NCBI GenBank assembly: GCA_954871525.1
Contig: OX940865.1
Coordinates: 24,474,420-24,538,419, forward strand
From: Parietaria judaica
Lineage: Eukaryota; Streptophyta; Magnoliopsida; Rosales; Urticaceae
Length of the DNA: 64,000 nucleotides
Direction: 5' to 3'
Both the position numbers and the translations under genes were made by a program. Each line of letters begins with the position of its first letter. Position 1 is the stretch's first letter. The notes below the pieces were generated by a model that made no database searches, had not been told where the DNA came from, and saw only the letters and a program-made list of their open reading frames with translations. This document shows positions 7,626-17,400 of this stretch, one piece after another.

Positions 7626-10064
7626 ATGTCAGCCGAGGAAGCCAACTCTGCCCAGGAGCAAACCATGCAGCGAATGCAACAACAACTGGCCGAGGCCATC
7701 GCAAAGATGACGGAGGTCACAAGCAAAGCCGAGGAGTCCGCCCGAAAAATAGAGGAGCAGGCCGCGGAGAACAGACGCCTCGCAAGCCTCCTAGAGCGTG
7801 CGGAGAGACCGCGCCCGACGAACCAGATAGCAGAGTCGGCCGCACGAGGTGCTGGGGGAAGCGCCAGCAGAGACACGGTGACGACGGACACACCGGTAGG
7901 CATGTCAACCCCCTCGCTCATCAGGAACCTCTTCGACACGGACGCAGCCCAGCCAACCACGGCGAATCGAGCGGAAGACACGCCGGGGAACACACAGGGC
8001 AATGCAACGACGGACGTGGCGGCAAGAGTGGCCGAAGAAGTGGCCAAGGCGATGGCCTTAATGTCAGAGAAGATGGAAGCCAAGCTCGGACAGGTCGCTT
8101 CACAGGTGCATCAAGCGACGAGCTCGGCGCCAGAAATCGACAGGATGGTGCGAGAAGCCAGAATCACCCCGTTCACGACGAGGATTCGGGGAATAGAGCT
8201 GGAGGAATTACCAAAGATCAGACTCACGCCGTACAAAGGGGATACGGACCCCCATTCACACGTGAAGTCATTCCGAATCGCGACGGACCACATCGGGGGC
8301 GAAGAGGTCCGGAAGGAAGCCGTCCTGTGCAGACTTTTCATCGCAAGTTTGCAAGGCCGCGCCAGCGACTGGTTCGCGAGACTGACGCCGGGTTCTATCA
8401 ACACCTCCGACGAGTTGGTCGCACTCTTCCTAAAGCACTTCTCCATCTACGTACAGACGGAGCTAACGGTGTCCAACCTCTTCGATGTCAAGCAAGGGAA
8501 GAACGAACCTCTTCGGCAGTATATAGAGAAATTCAAGAACGTCATGTTCCGAATCCCGAAGATCGAAGACGTCGTCTCGGTCCAAGCTCTAAAGCATGGT
8601 CTATACTACCAGTCCCCGTTCAACGACGAATTGTGCGTCTCTTTGCCAAAGTCGATAGAAGATGCGCTCCACAAAGCAACAATCTACATGGACATGGAAG
8701 AGAATAAGGCGATCAAGAAAAGGCTAGAAGAGGAAGCTGAGGGCCGAACAAGGCCAGACAGGAAGGAAACTAGAGACGGACGAGAGGGATCGTCGTCCAG
8801 AATAAGGAGAGAGGGAGAGCGACGAGATCGGAGAAGCAGAGACGGGGCCGACGAGCGAAGGATCAGGGAGAACCCTGGACACGGAGTCTATCAGTTGGAC
8901 GGAAAGAAAGAGGCGCTCGGCAATCACGAGGGCCATCGGCAGGAGGCAGTCCCGCAAGGAAACTCACAACCAGGGTACTTCCCGAGCAACCAGGGAAGCT
9001 TTCCGGAAAATCGAGGAGGTTACTCTGGCAACCGAGGAGGCTATTCTGGAGGCCGAGGAGGATTTTCGGGTGGCCGAGGAGGTCATTCCGGCGGTCGAGG
9101 CAGCTACGAAAGGAAGCCCTGGCCGAGGGACATGAGCAAGTACTGCTCTTTCCACGAATATCACGGTCATGCGACCGACGAGTGCGCCACTCTGAAGAAG
9201 ATGATCCAAAGAAGGATCGAACAAGGGGAATTCCAAGACGTCTCCCAAAAACCCACTCAGCCGTGGAACAACGACAATCGGTCGTGGCCGAACAAGCGGG
9301 AGGCGCCAGCTCAGCGCGCGGGAGGAAACCAAGAGGCCCCCAAAAGAAGCCTCGCGATCAAGGAAGCATCGGGGGAACGCCCGACCGATGGGAGGCCAGT
9401 CGCAAGACCAAGGATCGACTTGATCATGGGAGGATCTCGCCTCTGCGAAGATTCCATCAACAGCATCAAGGCCTACCAACGCAGAGGGAAGGAGTCCGCT
9501 CAGGAAGATGCGCGGATGACCGGTCCGAAGATGACGATAGAGTTCGTCGACGAAGAAGTATGCGCAGACGAGCATGACGATGCCCTGGTATTGGAGCTCA
9601 ACATAGGAGGATGCGACGTTGCTCGCGTCCTCGTCGACAATGGAAGCTCGGTCGACGTCATCACTTACGACTGTCTGACGCGAATGGAGATCGAAGATTT
9701 GGTCGTCGGAGGCCGTCCGCGCAAGGTGTCTGGTTTCAACGGAGACGTGGCTCTTTCGCTGGGAACGGTGAATCTCCCCGTCTACGCCGGAACCGTCCAT
9801 CGGATGACCGAGTTCATGGTGTTGGACGTGCGATCGCACTTCAACGTAATCCTCGGGAGACCATGGATTCACTCGATGAAGGCCGTCCCGTCCACCTATC
9901 ACCGATGCATCAAGTTCCCCGGACGAATAGAAGGAACCATCGACGAAATCCGAGGAAGCAGCGAAGCCTATCGCATTTGCTACATGATGCACTACCGAGC
10001 GATGAGCGCGTCCAAGGACGTCGAGAAGGCCGAAGGCAGCGGCAGCAAGCCAGCCGCTCAATAA
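7626..10064 (+). CDS. gag-pro: Gag-protease polyprotein of the Tat-type element
   Basis: 812 residues from the ATG at 7626 to TAA 10062-10064. Residues 1-65 are a predicted coiled coil (QQLAEAIAKMTEVTSKAEES). About 185-340 is the capsid-like retrotransposon gag domain (YKGDTDPHSHVKSFRI, FIASLQGRASDWFARL, VSNLFDVKQGKNEPLRQYIE). 455-500 is a Gly-Arg repeat (GGYSGNRGGYSGGRGG), an RNA-binding RGG-type stretch. A zinc knuckle of CxxH type follows at 507-520 (CSFHEYHGHATDEC). An aspartic protease comes near the end with active site LVDNGSSVDV (Asp 671) and VILGRPW. It packages RNA and matures the particle. The stop is in frame with pol and probably suppressed to give Gag-Pol. Confidence 0.93.
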   Translation: MSAEEANSAQEQTMQRMQQQLAEAIAKMTEVTSKAEESARKIEEQAAENRRLASLLERAERPRPTNQIAESAARGAGGSASRDTVTTDTPVGMSTPSLIRNLFDTDAAQPTTANRAEDTPGNTQGNATTDVAARVAEEVAKAMALMSEKMEAKLGQVASQVHQATSSAPEIDRMVREARITPFTTRIRGIELEELPKIRLTPYKGDTDPHSHVKSFRIATDHIGGEEVRKEAVLCRLFIASLQGRASDWFARLTPGSINTSDELVALFLKHFSIYVQTELTVSNLFDVKQGKNEPLRQYIEKFKNVMFRIPKIEDVVSVQALKHGLYYQSPFNDELCVSLPKSIEDALHKATIYMDMEENKAIKKRLEEEAEGRTRPDRKETRDGREGSSSRIRREGERRDRRSRDGADERRIRENPGHGVYQLDGKKEALGNHEGHRQEAVPQGNSQPGYFPSNQGSFPENRGGYSGNRGGYSGGRGGFSGGRGGHSGGRGSYERKPWPRDMSKYCSFHEYHGHATDECATLKKMIQRRIEQGEFQDVSQKPTQPWNNDNRSWPNKREAPAQRAGGNQEAPKRSLAIKEASGERPTDGRPVARPRIDLIMGGSRLCEDSINSIKAYQRRGKESAQEDARMTGPKMTIEFVDEEVCADEHDDALVLELNIGGCDVARVLVDNGSSVDVITYDCLTRMEIEDLVVGGRPRKVSGFNGDVALSLGTVNLPVYAGTVHRMTEFMVLDVRSHFNVILGRPWIHSMKAVPSTYHRCIKFPGRIEGTIDEIRGSSEAYRICYMMHYRAMSASKDVEKAEGSGSKPAAQ

Positions 10065-10070
10065 CAATTA
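10059..10070 (+). promoter_or_regulatory. TMV-type stop-codon readthrough context between gag-pro and pol
   Basis: The sequence is CAA TAA CAA TTA. Stop followed by CAR-YYA is the compact readthrough context known from tobacco mosaic virus replicase. No further stop occurs in this frame until the end of pol at 13577, so suppression of this single codon gives a full Gag-Pol protein without any frame change. The match and the open frame are seen directly; actual readthrough is inferred. Confidence 0.8.
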
Positions 10071-13000
10071 GCCGCGTCTGCTCCGCCTCCACCATCGACG
10101 ATCAGGAGGAAGCGACGCAGGAAAAAGGGAAGAGGAGGACCCCCGGGCATCCTCAAGATCCTCAGCGCAGAAGACATGGAAGACCAAACTGCCGAAGAAA
10201 GGCTAGGAGGCCCGCAGCTCGAAGAAGTGGAACAAGTCTGCATCGATGATTCCGACCCAACCCGAACCGTCGGTATAGGCGCGGGACTCGAATCAGAAAT
10301 CAAAGCTCAGCTGGTCGAATTCCTGAAGAAGAACCGAAGAAGCTTCGCATGGTCTCACGAAGACATGCCCGGGATCGATCCGACGATGGTCACCCACCGG
10401 CTCAACACGGACCCCGGGCACAAGCCCGTCATACAGAAGCGAAGGAAGATGGCCTCAGACCGGAACAAGATCATCAACGACGAAGTGGACAAGTTGCTCG
10501 CTATGGGAACCATCAGGGAGGTGAAATACCCCCAGTGGTTGGCCAACACCGTCGTGGTGAAAAAGAAGAATGGCAAATGGAGAGTATGCGTCGACTTCAC
10601 GGATCTCAACAAGGCGTGCCCGAAGGATAGTTTCCCGATGCCAAACATCGATCGCCTTGTCGAAGCCACTTACGGGTACGAGCTCCTAAGCTTCATGGAC
10701 GCCTACTCGGGCTACCACCAGATCCGAATGCATCCAGACGACGAAGAGAAGACAGCTTTCATCAGCGAAAGAGGAACCTACTGCTATAAGGTTATGCCTT
10801 TCGGTCTGAAAAATGCTGGGGCGACATACCAGAGGCTGATGACAAAGATGTTCCACGAACAGATCGGGAAGAGCATGGAGGTGTATATCGACGACATGGT
10901 CGTCAAGTCTCTAAAAGCGGCAATGCACGTGGAGCATCTGGAAGAATGTTTCGGCGTCCTCAACAAACACCAGATGAAGCTAAACCCCACGAAGTGCACT
11001 TTCGGCGTCTCATCCGGGAAATTCTTAGGACAGATGGTCACCCGACGAGGAATCGAAGCCAACCCCGAACAAGTCGAAGCCATTCAGAGCATGCCATCGC
11101 CCAGAAATCGGCGAGAGGTACAGAAGCTGACAGGAAGGATCAACGCGCTGAGGCGGTTCATCTCGCGACAAGCAGACCGAACTCTTCTATTCTACGAGCT
11201 GCTGAGGAAAAACAAGAAGTTCGAATGGACCGACAAGTGCGAAGAAGCTTTTCAAGCGCTGAAGGTCTATCTGTCATCACCACCAGTTATGACAAAGCCG
11301 GAGCCCGGAGAGCCGCTCTACCTATACATCGCCGTGTCCGATCAGGCGATAAGTCAGGTGCTAGTTCGAGAAGAAAAAGGGGAGCAAAAGCCAGTCTCGT
11401 ACATCAGCAGAAAGCTCCTCGACGCCGAGACGAGGTACCCCACCATCGAGAAGCTAGCATTGGCCGTATACGACGCATCGGAGAGACTACGTTTCCACTT
11501 CCAAGCCCATACGATCATCGTTATGACGGACAGACCGATTCGCTCCATCATTCAAAGCCCGAACCAATCCGGCAGAATCACGAAGTGGAACATAAAGCTA
11601 GGGGCGTACGACATCGAATATCAGCTGCGGACGAGTCTGAAGTCGCAAGTGCTAGCCGATTTCCTCATCGAGCTACCCAGAGAGCCCGTGGAGTTGAGCG
11701 ATGAAGCCGGCACTTGGAAACTCTGCGTCGACGGATCGGCGACTTCGATGGGATCAGGAATCGGGATCCGGCTCATCTCTCCAATGGGAGAAGTGATCGA
11801 GAAAGCTTGCCGCCTTGCCTATCGCTCCACCAATAACGAAGCGGAGTACGAGGCACTCATCGTCGGGATGCAATCAGCCATGGCCATCGGGGTAAAGAAC
11901 TTGAATGCCTTCTCGGATTCCCAACTAGTCGTCAAGCAAGTCAGTGGAGAGTACGAGACGAACGATGAAAGGATGGAGGCCTACGCTGGGATAGTCAGGT
12001 CCCTCGAGAAGAAGTTCGATTTCTTCACATTGACACAGGTGTCCAGAGGAGACAACAACCACGCAGATGCCCTGGCGAGCCTGGGGTCAACTACCCAAGT
12101 GGGAGAGCTCCGATCGATCACAGTGGAGACACTACAGACGCCTAGCATCAAGAGAAGCGAAGAGCCCGATGAGAAGAAGCTAAAAGTAAGCGAGGAGGGA
12201 CAAACCGACGAAGAGGACAGCACTCGTGGCAGTGACGGAATCCCGAAGGGAAACAATGAAGAAATTCAGCTCGTAGAAGAAAAAGAGAGCGAGGGCGAAG
12301 AACCCGGAGTAGTAGAAGGGACAGAAGACGAGGATTGGCGGACCCCCATCCGAGCATACCTGGTCGAAGGAAGGTTACCCGAAGATCGACAAGAGGCGCG
12401 GAAAGTAAAGTCAAAAAGCTCTCGATACACGATCATAGACCGAAGGCTTTACTTCAAAAGCCTTGTCGGCCCCTACCTACGCTGTCTAGGCAAAGACGAG
12501 GCGGACTACGTCATGGAAGAGATCCACAGCGGAGAATGTGGAAATCACTCAGGCGGACGCAACTTATTAAGGAAAGCCAAGTTACAAGGTTTTTTCTGGG
12601 AAACAATGCGAGCGGATTGCACCAGCCACGCCAGGAAGTGCGAGAAATGCCAGCGACACGCCCCAGCAATCAACTGCCCAGCCGAAGAGCTATCGGTGGT
12701 GTCGGTGCCCTACCCATTCATGAAGTGGTCAATGGACATCGTCGGTCCAATGCCAATCGGAGCAAGACAGAAAAGGTTCATGCTGGTGGTCACAGACTTC
12801 TTCACCAAATGGACCGAAGCCGAAGCCTACGCCAACATCAAGGACTCCGATGTCGAGAGCTACGTTTGGAAGAACATAGTCACTCGCTTTGGACTCCCCA
12901 GGGAGATAATCGCAGACAACGGGTCCCAATTCATCTCGAAGAAGTTCAAAGATTTCTGCGCACGATGGAAGATAAAGCTAAACACTTCTACGCCAAGATA

Positions 13001-13577
13001 TCCTCAGGGAAACGGGAACGCCGAAGCAGTCAACCGGACGATCACCGACAGCCTCAAGAAGCGGCTCGACAAGAAGAAGGGTCTATGGGCAGACGAACTC
13101 CCTGGAGTACTTTGGGCTTATCGAACAACGCCACACTCAGCCACCGGAGAAACTCCTTTTGCCCTAGCATTCGGGGTGGAAGCGGTAATCCCGGCGGAAG
13201 TAGGAGTTCCCAGTCTCCGGCGATCCTGGGCACCGAACCACGAGGAGGACAACAACCAAGACCTGCTTCATCAGCTGGACCACATCGATGAAAGACGGGA
13301 GCGAGCCAGAGTTCATATAGCGAATTACCAGAACACCATCGCACGCTTCTACAACAAAAGGGTGCGACCGAGAAGGTTCCGGGTCGGAGAACTAGTCCTC
13401 AGAAGGGTGTTCCAAAACACAGCCGAGCTTAACGCGGGAAAGCTAGGAGAAAGCTGGGAAGGCCCTTATACGGTGACCCACATCGTCAAGCCAGGGGTGT
13501 ACGAACTCAAAAACGCCGATGGAGTCAAGGTCATAAGAAGGTGGAATGTCAAGCACTTGAAGAAATTCTACCAGTAA
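10065..13577 (+). CDS. pol: Pol polyprotein: RT, RNase H, second RNase H, integrase
   Basis: The open frame runs 1170 codons after the gag-pro stop; the first ATG in it is at 10176, and the numbers below count from there (1133 residues). Reverse transcriptase holds WRVCVDFTDLNKACPKDSFP, MPFGLKNAGATYQRLM and catalytic YIDD at 237-240. A Ty3-type RNase H follows (EEAFQALKVYLSS, LDAETRYPTIEKLALAVYDA) whose first acidic motif is LYIAVSDQAIS, weaker than the usual TDAS. A second RNase H around 515-640 reads LCVDGSATSMGSGIG, NNEAEYEALI and DNNHADALASL; this extra domain marks Tat elements. Integrase has the HHCC zinc region (HSGECGNHSG, CEKCQRH) and D854, D914 and E950, spaced D,D35E. The C-terminus has GPYTVTHIVKPGVYEL. 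No stop or frameshift interrupts it. Confidence 0.95.
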   Translation, partial: QLAASAPPPPSTIRRKRRRKKGRGGPPGILKILSAEDMEDQTAEERLGGPQLEEVEQVCIDDSDPTRTVGIGAGLESEIKAQLVEFLKKNRRSFAWSHEDMPGIDPTMVTHRLNTDPGHKPVIQKRRKMASDRNKIINDEVDKLLAMGTIREVKYPQWLANTVVVKKKNGKWRVCVDFTDLNKACPKDSFPMPNIDRLVEATYGYELLSFMDAYSGYHQIRMHPDDEEKTAFISERGTYCYKVMPFGLKNAGATYQRLMTKMFHEQIGKSMEVYIDDMVVKSLKAAMHVEHLEECFGVLNKHQMKLNPTKCTFGVSSGKFLGQMVTRRGIEANPEQVEAIQSMPSPRNRREVQKLTGRINALRRFISRQADRTLLFYELLRKNKKFEWTDKCEEAFQALKVYLSSPPVMTKPEPGEPLYLYIAVSDQAISQVLVREEKGEQKPVSYISRKLLDAETRYPTIEKLALAVYDASERLRFHFQAHTIIVMTDRPIRSIIQSPNQSGRITKWNIKLGAYDIEYQLRTSLKSQVLADFLIELPREPVELSDEAGTWKLCVDGSATSMGSGIGIRLISPMGEVIEKACRLAYRSTNNEAEYEALIVGMQSAMAIGVKNLNAFSDSQLVVKQVSGEYETNDERMEAYAGIVRSLEKKFDFFTLTQVSRGDNNHADALASLGSTTQVGELRSITVETLQTPSIKRSEEPDEKKLKVSEEGQTDEEDSTRGSDGIPKGNNEEIQLVEEKESEGEEPGVVEGTEDEDWRTPIRAYLVEGRLPEDRQEARKVKSKSSRYTIIDRRLYFKSLVGPYLRCLGKDEADYVMEEIHSGECGNHSGGRNLLRKAKLQGFFWETMRADCTSHARKCEKCQRHAPAINCPAEELSVVSVPYPFMKWSMDIVGPMPIGARQKRFMLVVTDFFTKWTEAEAYANIKDSDVESYVWKNIVTRFGLPREIIADNGSQFISKKFKDFCARWKIKLNTSTPRYPQGNGNAEAVNRTITDSLKKRLDKKKGLWADELPGVLWAYRTTPHSATGETPFALAFGVEAVIPAEVGVPSLRRSWAPNHEEDNNQDLLHQLDHIDERRERARVHIANYQNTIARFYNKRVRPRRFRVGELVLRRVFQNTAELNAGKLGESWEGPYTVTHIVKPGVYELKNADGVKVIRRWNVKHLKKFYQ

Positions 13578-13862
13578 AGAGCGTCATCGACGCCTTACGA
13601 TTTTGGTTTTTAGTTAAGTTTTCCTTTCTATTTTTCTTAAGTTTTTACATTCCATTTTAAAGTTTATTTAACAGGGGACTCCTGACCCTACTTGTTCGGG
13701 ATCCGCGCGATTGGCTCCGGCCTTATTCAATACAATATGGAGTACTCTTCCCTCGCGAGCCGCACCCATTGGGGGACTCGAAGGGTTTAATGAGGCTCGT
13801 CTTTTAAGACAATATTCTATCGCTGACTCAAATAAACACGTATCACAAAAAAAAAGCAAGAG
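13578..13862 (+). other. Element region between pol and the tandem repeats
   Basis: Non-coding element DNA with AT-rich stretches after the pol stop. A purine-rich GGGGGACTCGAAGGG lies at about 13770-13784 and resembles internal purine tracts seen in Tat elements. No supported frame. Confidence 0.5.
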
Positions 13863-14384
13863 ATCAGTGCCAAGCACTTCATCGCGACAGAGCCCGGTGC
13901 ATACCGACAAGCTCATCGCCAGCAAATCAGTGCCAAGCACTTCATCGCGACAGAGCCCGGTGCATACCGACAAGCTCATCGCCAGCAAATCAGTGCCAAG
14001 CACTTCATCGCGACAGAGCCCGGTGCATACCGACAAGCTCGTCGCCAGCAAAAGAAATCAGTGCCAAGCACTTCATCGCGACAGAGCCCGGTGCATACCG
14101 ACAAGCTCATCGCCGAACATTACGAAAACTACTATGGCAAATGGGCCAAACAAAATATCACTACGGCAAAAGAGCCAAGAATAGAAAACATAGCAAAATC
14201 AGTGCCAAGCACTTCATCACGACAGAGCCCGGTGCACACCGACAAGCTCATCGCCAATAAAACCAGTGCCAAGCACTCCATCGCGACAGAGCCCGGTGCA
14301 CACCGACAAGCTCATCGCCAGCAAAACCAGTGCCAAGCACTTCATCGCGACAGAGCCCGGTGCACACCGACAAGCTCATCGCCA
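13863..14384 (+). repeat. 63-bp tandem repeat array inside the retrotransposon
   Basis: Seven copies start at 13863, 13926, 13989, 14057, 14198, 14262 and 14326. Each begins (A)TCAGTGCCAAGCACTTCATC or a close variant and ends with CATCGCCA followed by a few A. The first three have an exact 63-bp period; the fourth follows a short A-rich insertion, and about 75 bp of unrelated AT-rich sequence separates copies four and five. A 21-A run follows the array. Tandem arrays downstream of integrase are common in Tat elements and can seed satellites. The reading frames through it are by-products. Confidence 0.93.
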
Positions 14385-14499
14385 AAAAAAAAAAAAAAAA
14401 AAAAGCGGAGTACATATACTCCCATACATCATCGATAACATGCAAAAGTAAATAGATTTCATGGATAAAATGTCATTACAAACACTACATTAGACAAAT

Positions 14500-17400
14500 T
14501 TATACAGCAGGAGAAGGTGAATCCTCCCGAACTACCCTATCGGCAATTTGCTCTATGACAAACTCCCCATTCTCGGAGAGGACGTCCCGAAGAAGATCTT
14601 CTACGGCGGCATAATTTACAGGCCTCAACATCATAAATTCGATCACATAGGCCGAAGAAGGACTAAGGGGAGTCTCGTCGAACGCGACTCCGGAAAGAGA
14701 GGCAGCCGCACGCCTTATCATATCTTGGACAAACTCCTCGAGGATGGCGGGATGCTCATCGTCGACCGCGAGGAAAGAAGCTAGCACATCTTCATAGTAA
14801 AACAGCGGCTCCGAAGTGTAGAAGAATTCATCACCCTGAGAAAAGGAATTTAGCCAGGAAATAATGACAGGAACACAAGAGAAGCAACAAGTACGGAAAC
14901 AACAAGTTGAAGCCAAAGAGAGTTCTTTTTCATTAATAAAATCCGTCGAAGAAATTACAAAGACAACGCAAGTAATGTACATAGGAAAGCTATAAGAAAA
15001 GGCCTAAGAGCCTTCCTCCCCCCCTACCGCTTCATTGGTAACCGCTTCGACGGTAGAAGTGACCGCTTCGGTACCAACCGCTCCGTCGGTAGAGATGACG
15101 ACCCCATCGTTGGTCCCGTATTCATCGAGGCCATCGGAGGCCGAAGAGGCAGCTCCAACTACGAAGCAAGCCGCCCAATCGATACCAGCGGAAGAAGGGG
15201 CACCGGGGGTGAGCGGAGGAGAATCAGGGTCAGGTAGAGACTTGTCGTCCAGCTCGCGGGCTTTAGCCTCACTCTCTTCAGAGATAGTCTTGTATTTCGG
15301 AAGACGAGGCAGAAGACTCCCAATGGTCGCCGTGGGAGGAACCTTCTCAAGAAGGCTAGCGTTGGCCCCATATGCGGCGGAGCGACGATGGAAATTGATG
15401 GACTCCTCCAGGGCCTTATACCTCGCCAAGGCACGTTGCGCTTTGTCTTGAGCCCTCTCGAAGAGGTGTAGGCGTGCTTCGCGCTCAGACTTCGCCTCCG
15501 TCTGTGATACCTCGAGCTCTTTGCCAAGGCGTTTTAAGCACGAGGCCACTCGCGAGGCAAGCCGACTCTCCTGCTCGACAGGCACGCCCACCGCTTCGCT
15601 GATCTTAGCCAGCCGCCACTTCTTCGCTTCGAGATGCTTCTCGTAGCTCTCCACTATCATGGAGTGACGCCTGTGCTCCCCATCTAACTCGGCCTTCAGC
15701 GCCGCAACCTCCGCCTCGGCCCTAGCCTTGCACTCGGCGAGCTCTTTTTCTTGAGCTTGGCGAAGCGAAGCTTCCTTCGCCAATTTGGCCCTCGCGACCT
15801 CCAGCTCATCGAAAGTTCGCTCGGCCGCTTCCCGATATTTGCGCTCTCCGAGAACGGAAACCCCGAGGAGCGATTCTGTGTCGGCAAGTTTAGCCCGAAG
15901 GTCGTTTAACTCCTGAGCGCTCTCGCCTCTGCCGCCATTCTCGTTAAGAATAATGGTGTTGAAGCGGGCGAGAGCCTGGAAAAGCGTAGAGGCAGCCCGG
16001 CCATAGCCCCTGATCTGGCTCAGAGACAAGCCGGTGTTCCCCGAAGGCTCGGGCCAAAACAGGTCCCGAAGGACCCGGAGCGAGTATGCTTTCCACTCTT
16101 CCGGCGGAGACTCCGAAGTAGGAACTGCCGGAAATCGCTCCCAAGGAGGGAGAGAAAAGCCTCCCGGCCCGGAGTTGGGAAGAAACTTCGGAAGCGGAGA
16201 GAAAGAAATCCCGTCATCGTCGGGAGAGGAGGCACTAGCCCCAGAGGCGCCGACAGCGTCGGTCGGCTCCAAAGCGCCCTCCGGACGAGGCACTTCGGGA
16301 TGAGTAGATACGTCGGGATGAACGACGTCCGCAACGAGGCCATCCCCTCCCTCGGGATGGCCCCCGACCAAAACCTCTTCGGAAGGTAGAGAAACCCCCT
16401 CCGAAGCGCCGGGCCGCCCGACGGGCTCCAGGACGAGGAGCGCGTCGGCGGCATCAAGTGCCCCTTCGAGCAACAAGCCCTCCTCGTCAGCCGTAGGAAC
16501 GGCGACTGAAAGTCCTTCCGCGGCAGGTGCGGGAGGTACTGAAGAAGAAACCTCCAAGCAAGGAGGCGCGTCGGCGCGAGCCGGAATCTGAAATTACGAG
16601 AAAAGTATATACCGAAATATGCATTAGATACCCGAAATGTGCAAGCATCATGAAAAATGAATAGGGAAAAGGAGTAAAAGCTACCTCGGAGGCCGAGAGA
16701 TCCAGCGACGACACTAAATCGATAAAGTCATCATCAAAGCGGAACCGCTCCCGAGAAGTGGGAGAAGGACGAGGGGTCCCATGAGCCCCATCGATGCTTC
16801 CGCCGGTCTCGGACGGAGGAGTCGAAGCAAGAACGGTTGACGCGATCGCCCCGGCGGGAACAGTCCCCTCGCGAGAAGCGACGGTGACAGTCTCCGGAGC
16901 CGAAGGAGTTGCATCTATCTCCTTAGACGACTCGGAAGTCTTATTCCTCTTCGGAGGAGGAGCGTCGCGTACCCCTTCAGCGGTTTTCCTTTTCAGGACA
17001 ACTTTCTCGCGAGAAGTTTCCCGCGAGGAAGTATGGGACTCGGATTCGCGACGGCTCTCCGAAGGACGAGATGAATCCCGAGGGCGAGTCGCCCCCGAGG
17101 AAGTCGATATCCCCGAAGAGCGAGAAGCACCAGCGTCGTGCTTATGCTTTGTCCGCCCCTCCGAACTGCTCTTCGGAGGAAGAGCTTTATCACTTGAAAC
17201 AAACCGGTCAGCACCGGTCCGAGGGCCGATGCCCAAGAAGCCAGCCTTCGACAGATCCCGACGAGAATCGGAGGACCCACCTCCTTGTCCTGGATCTTGG
17301 CCTTGTCCTGGATCTTGGCCTTGACATTGCCGTGGCTCCGATGATCCACGGGTGGACTTTTGAGTTCTCTTCTTCGGCTTAGGAGATTGCCGAACAGCGG

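Noticed and set aside
10062..10064. Stop codon between gag-pro and pol as a sign of a dead element
   Set aside because: Same frame on both sides, no other lesions, near-identical LTRs and a known leaky context make a recoding stop more likely than inactivation.
8964..10067. Long minus-strand frame over gag-protease
   Set aside because: Shadow of the GC-rich plus-strand coding frame; no domain, and it overlaps the whole protease region.
13863..14384. Regularly spaced repeats resembling a CRISPR array
   Set aside because: The repeats abut without unique spacers, lie inside a plant retrotransposon, and have no cas genes; they are tandem repeats.
15035..15451. Plus-strand frame opposite the antisense gene
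   Set aside because: Low-complexity shadow of the minus-strand coiled-coil coding region.
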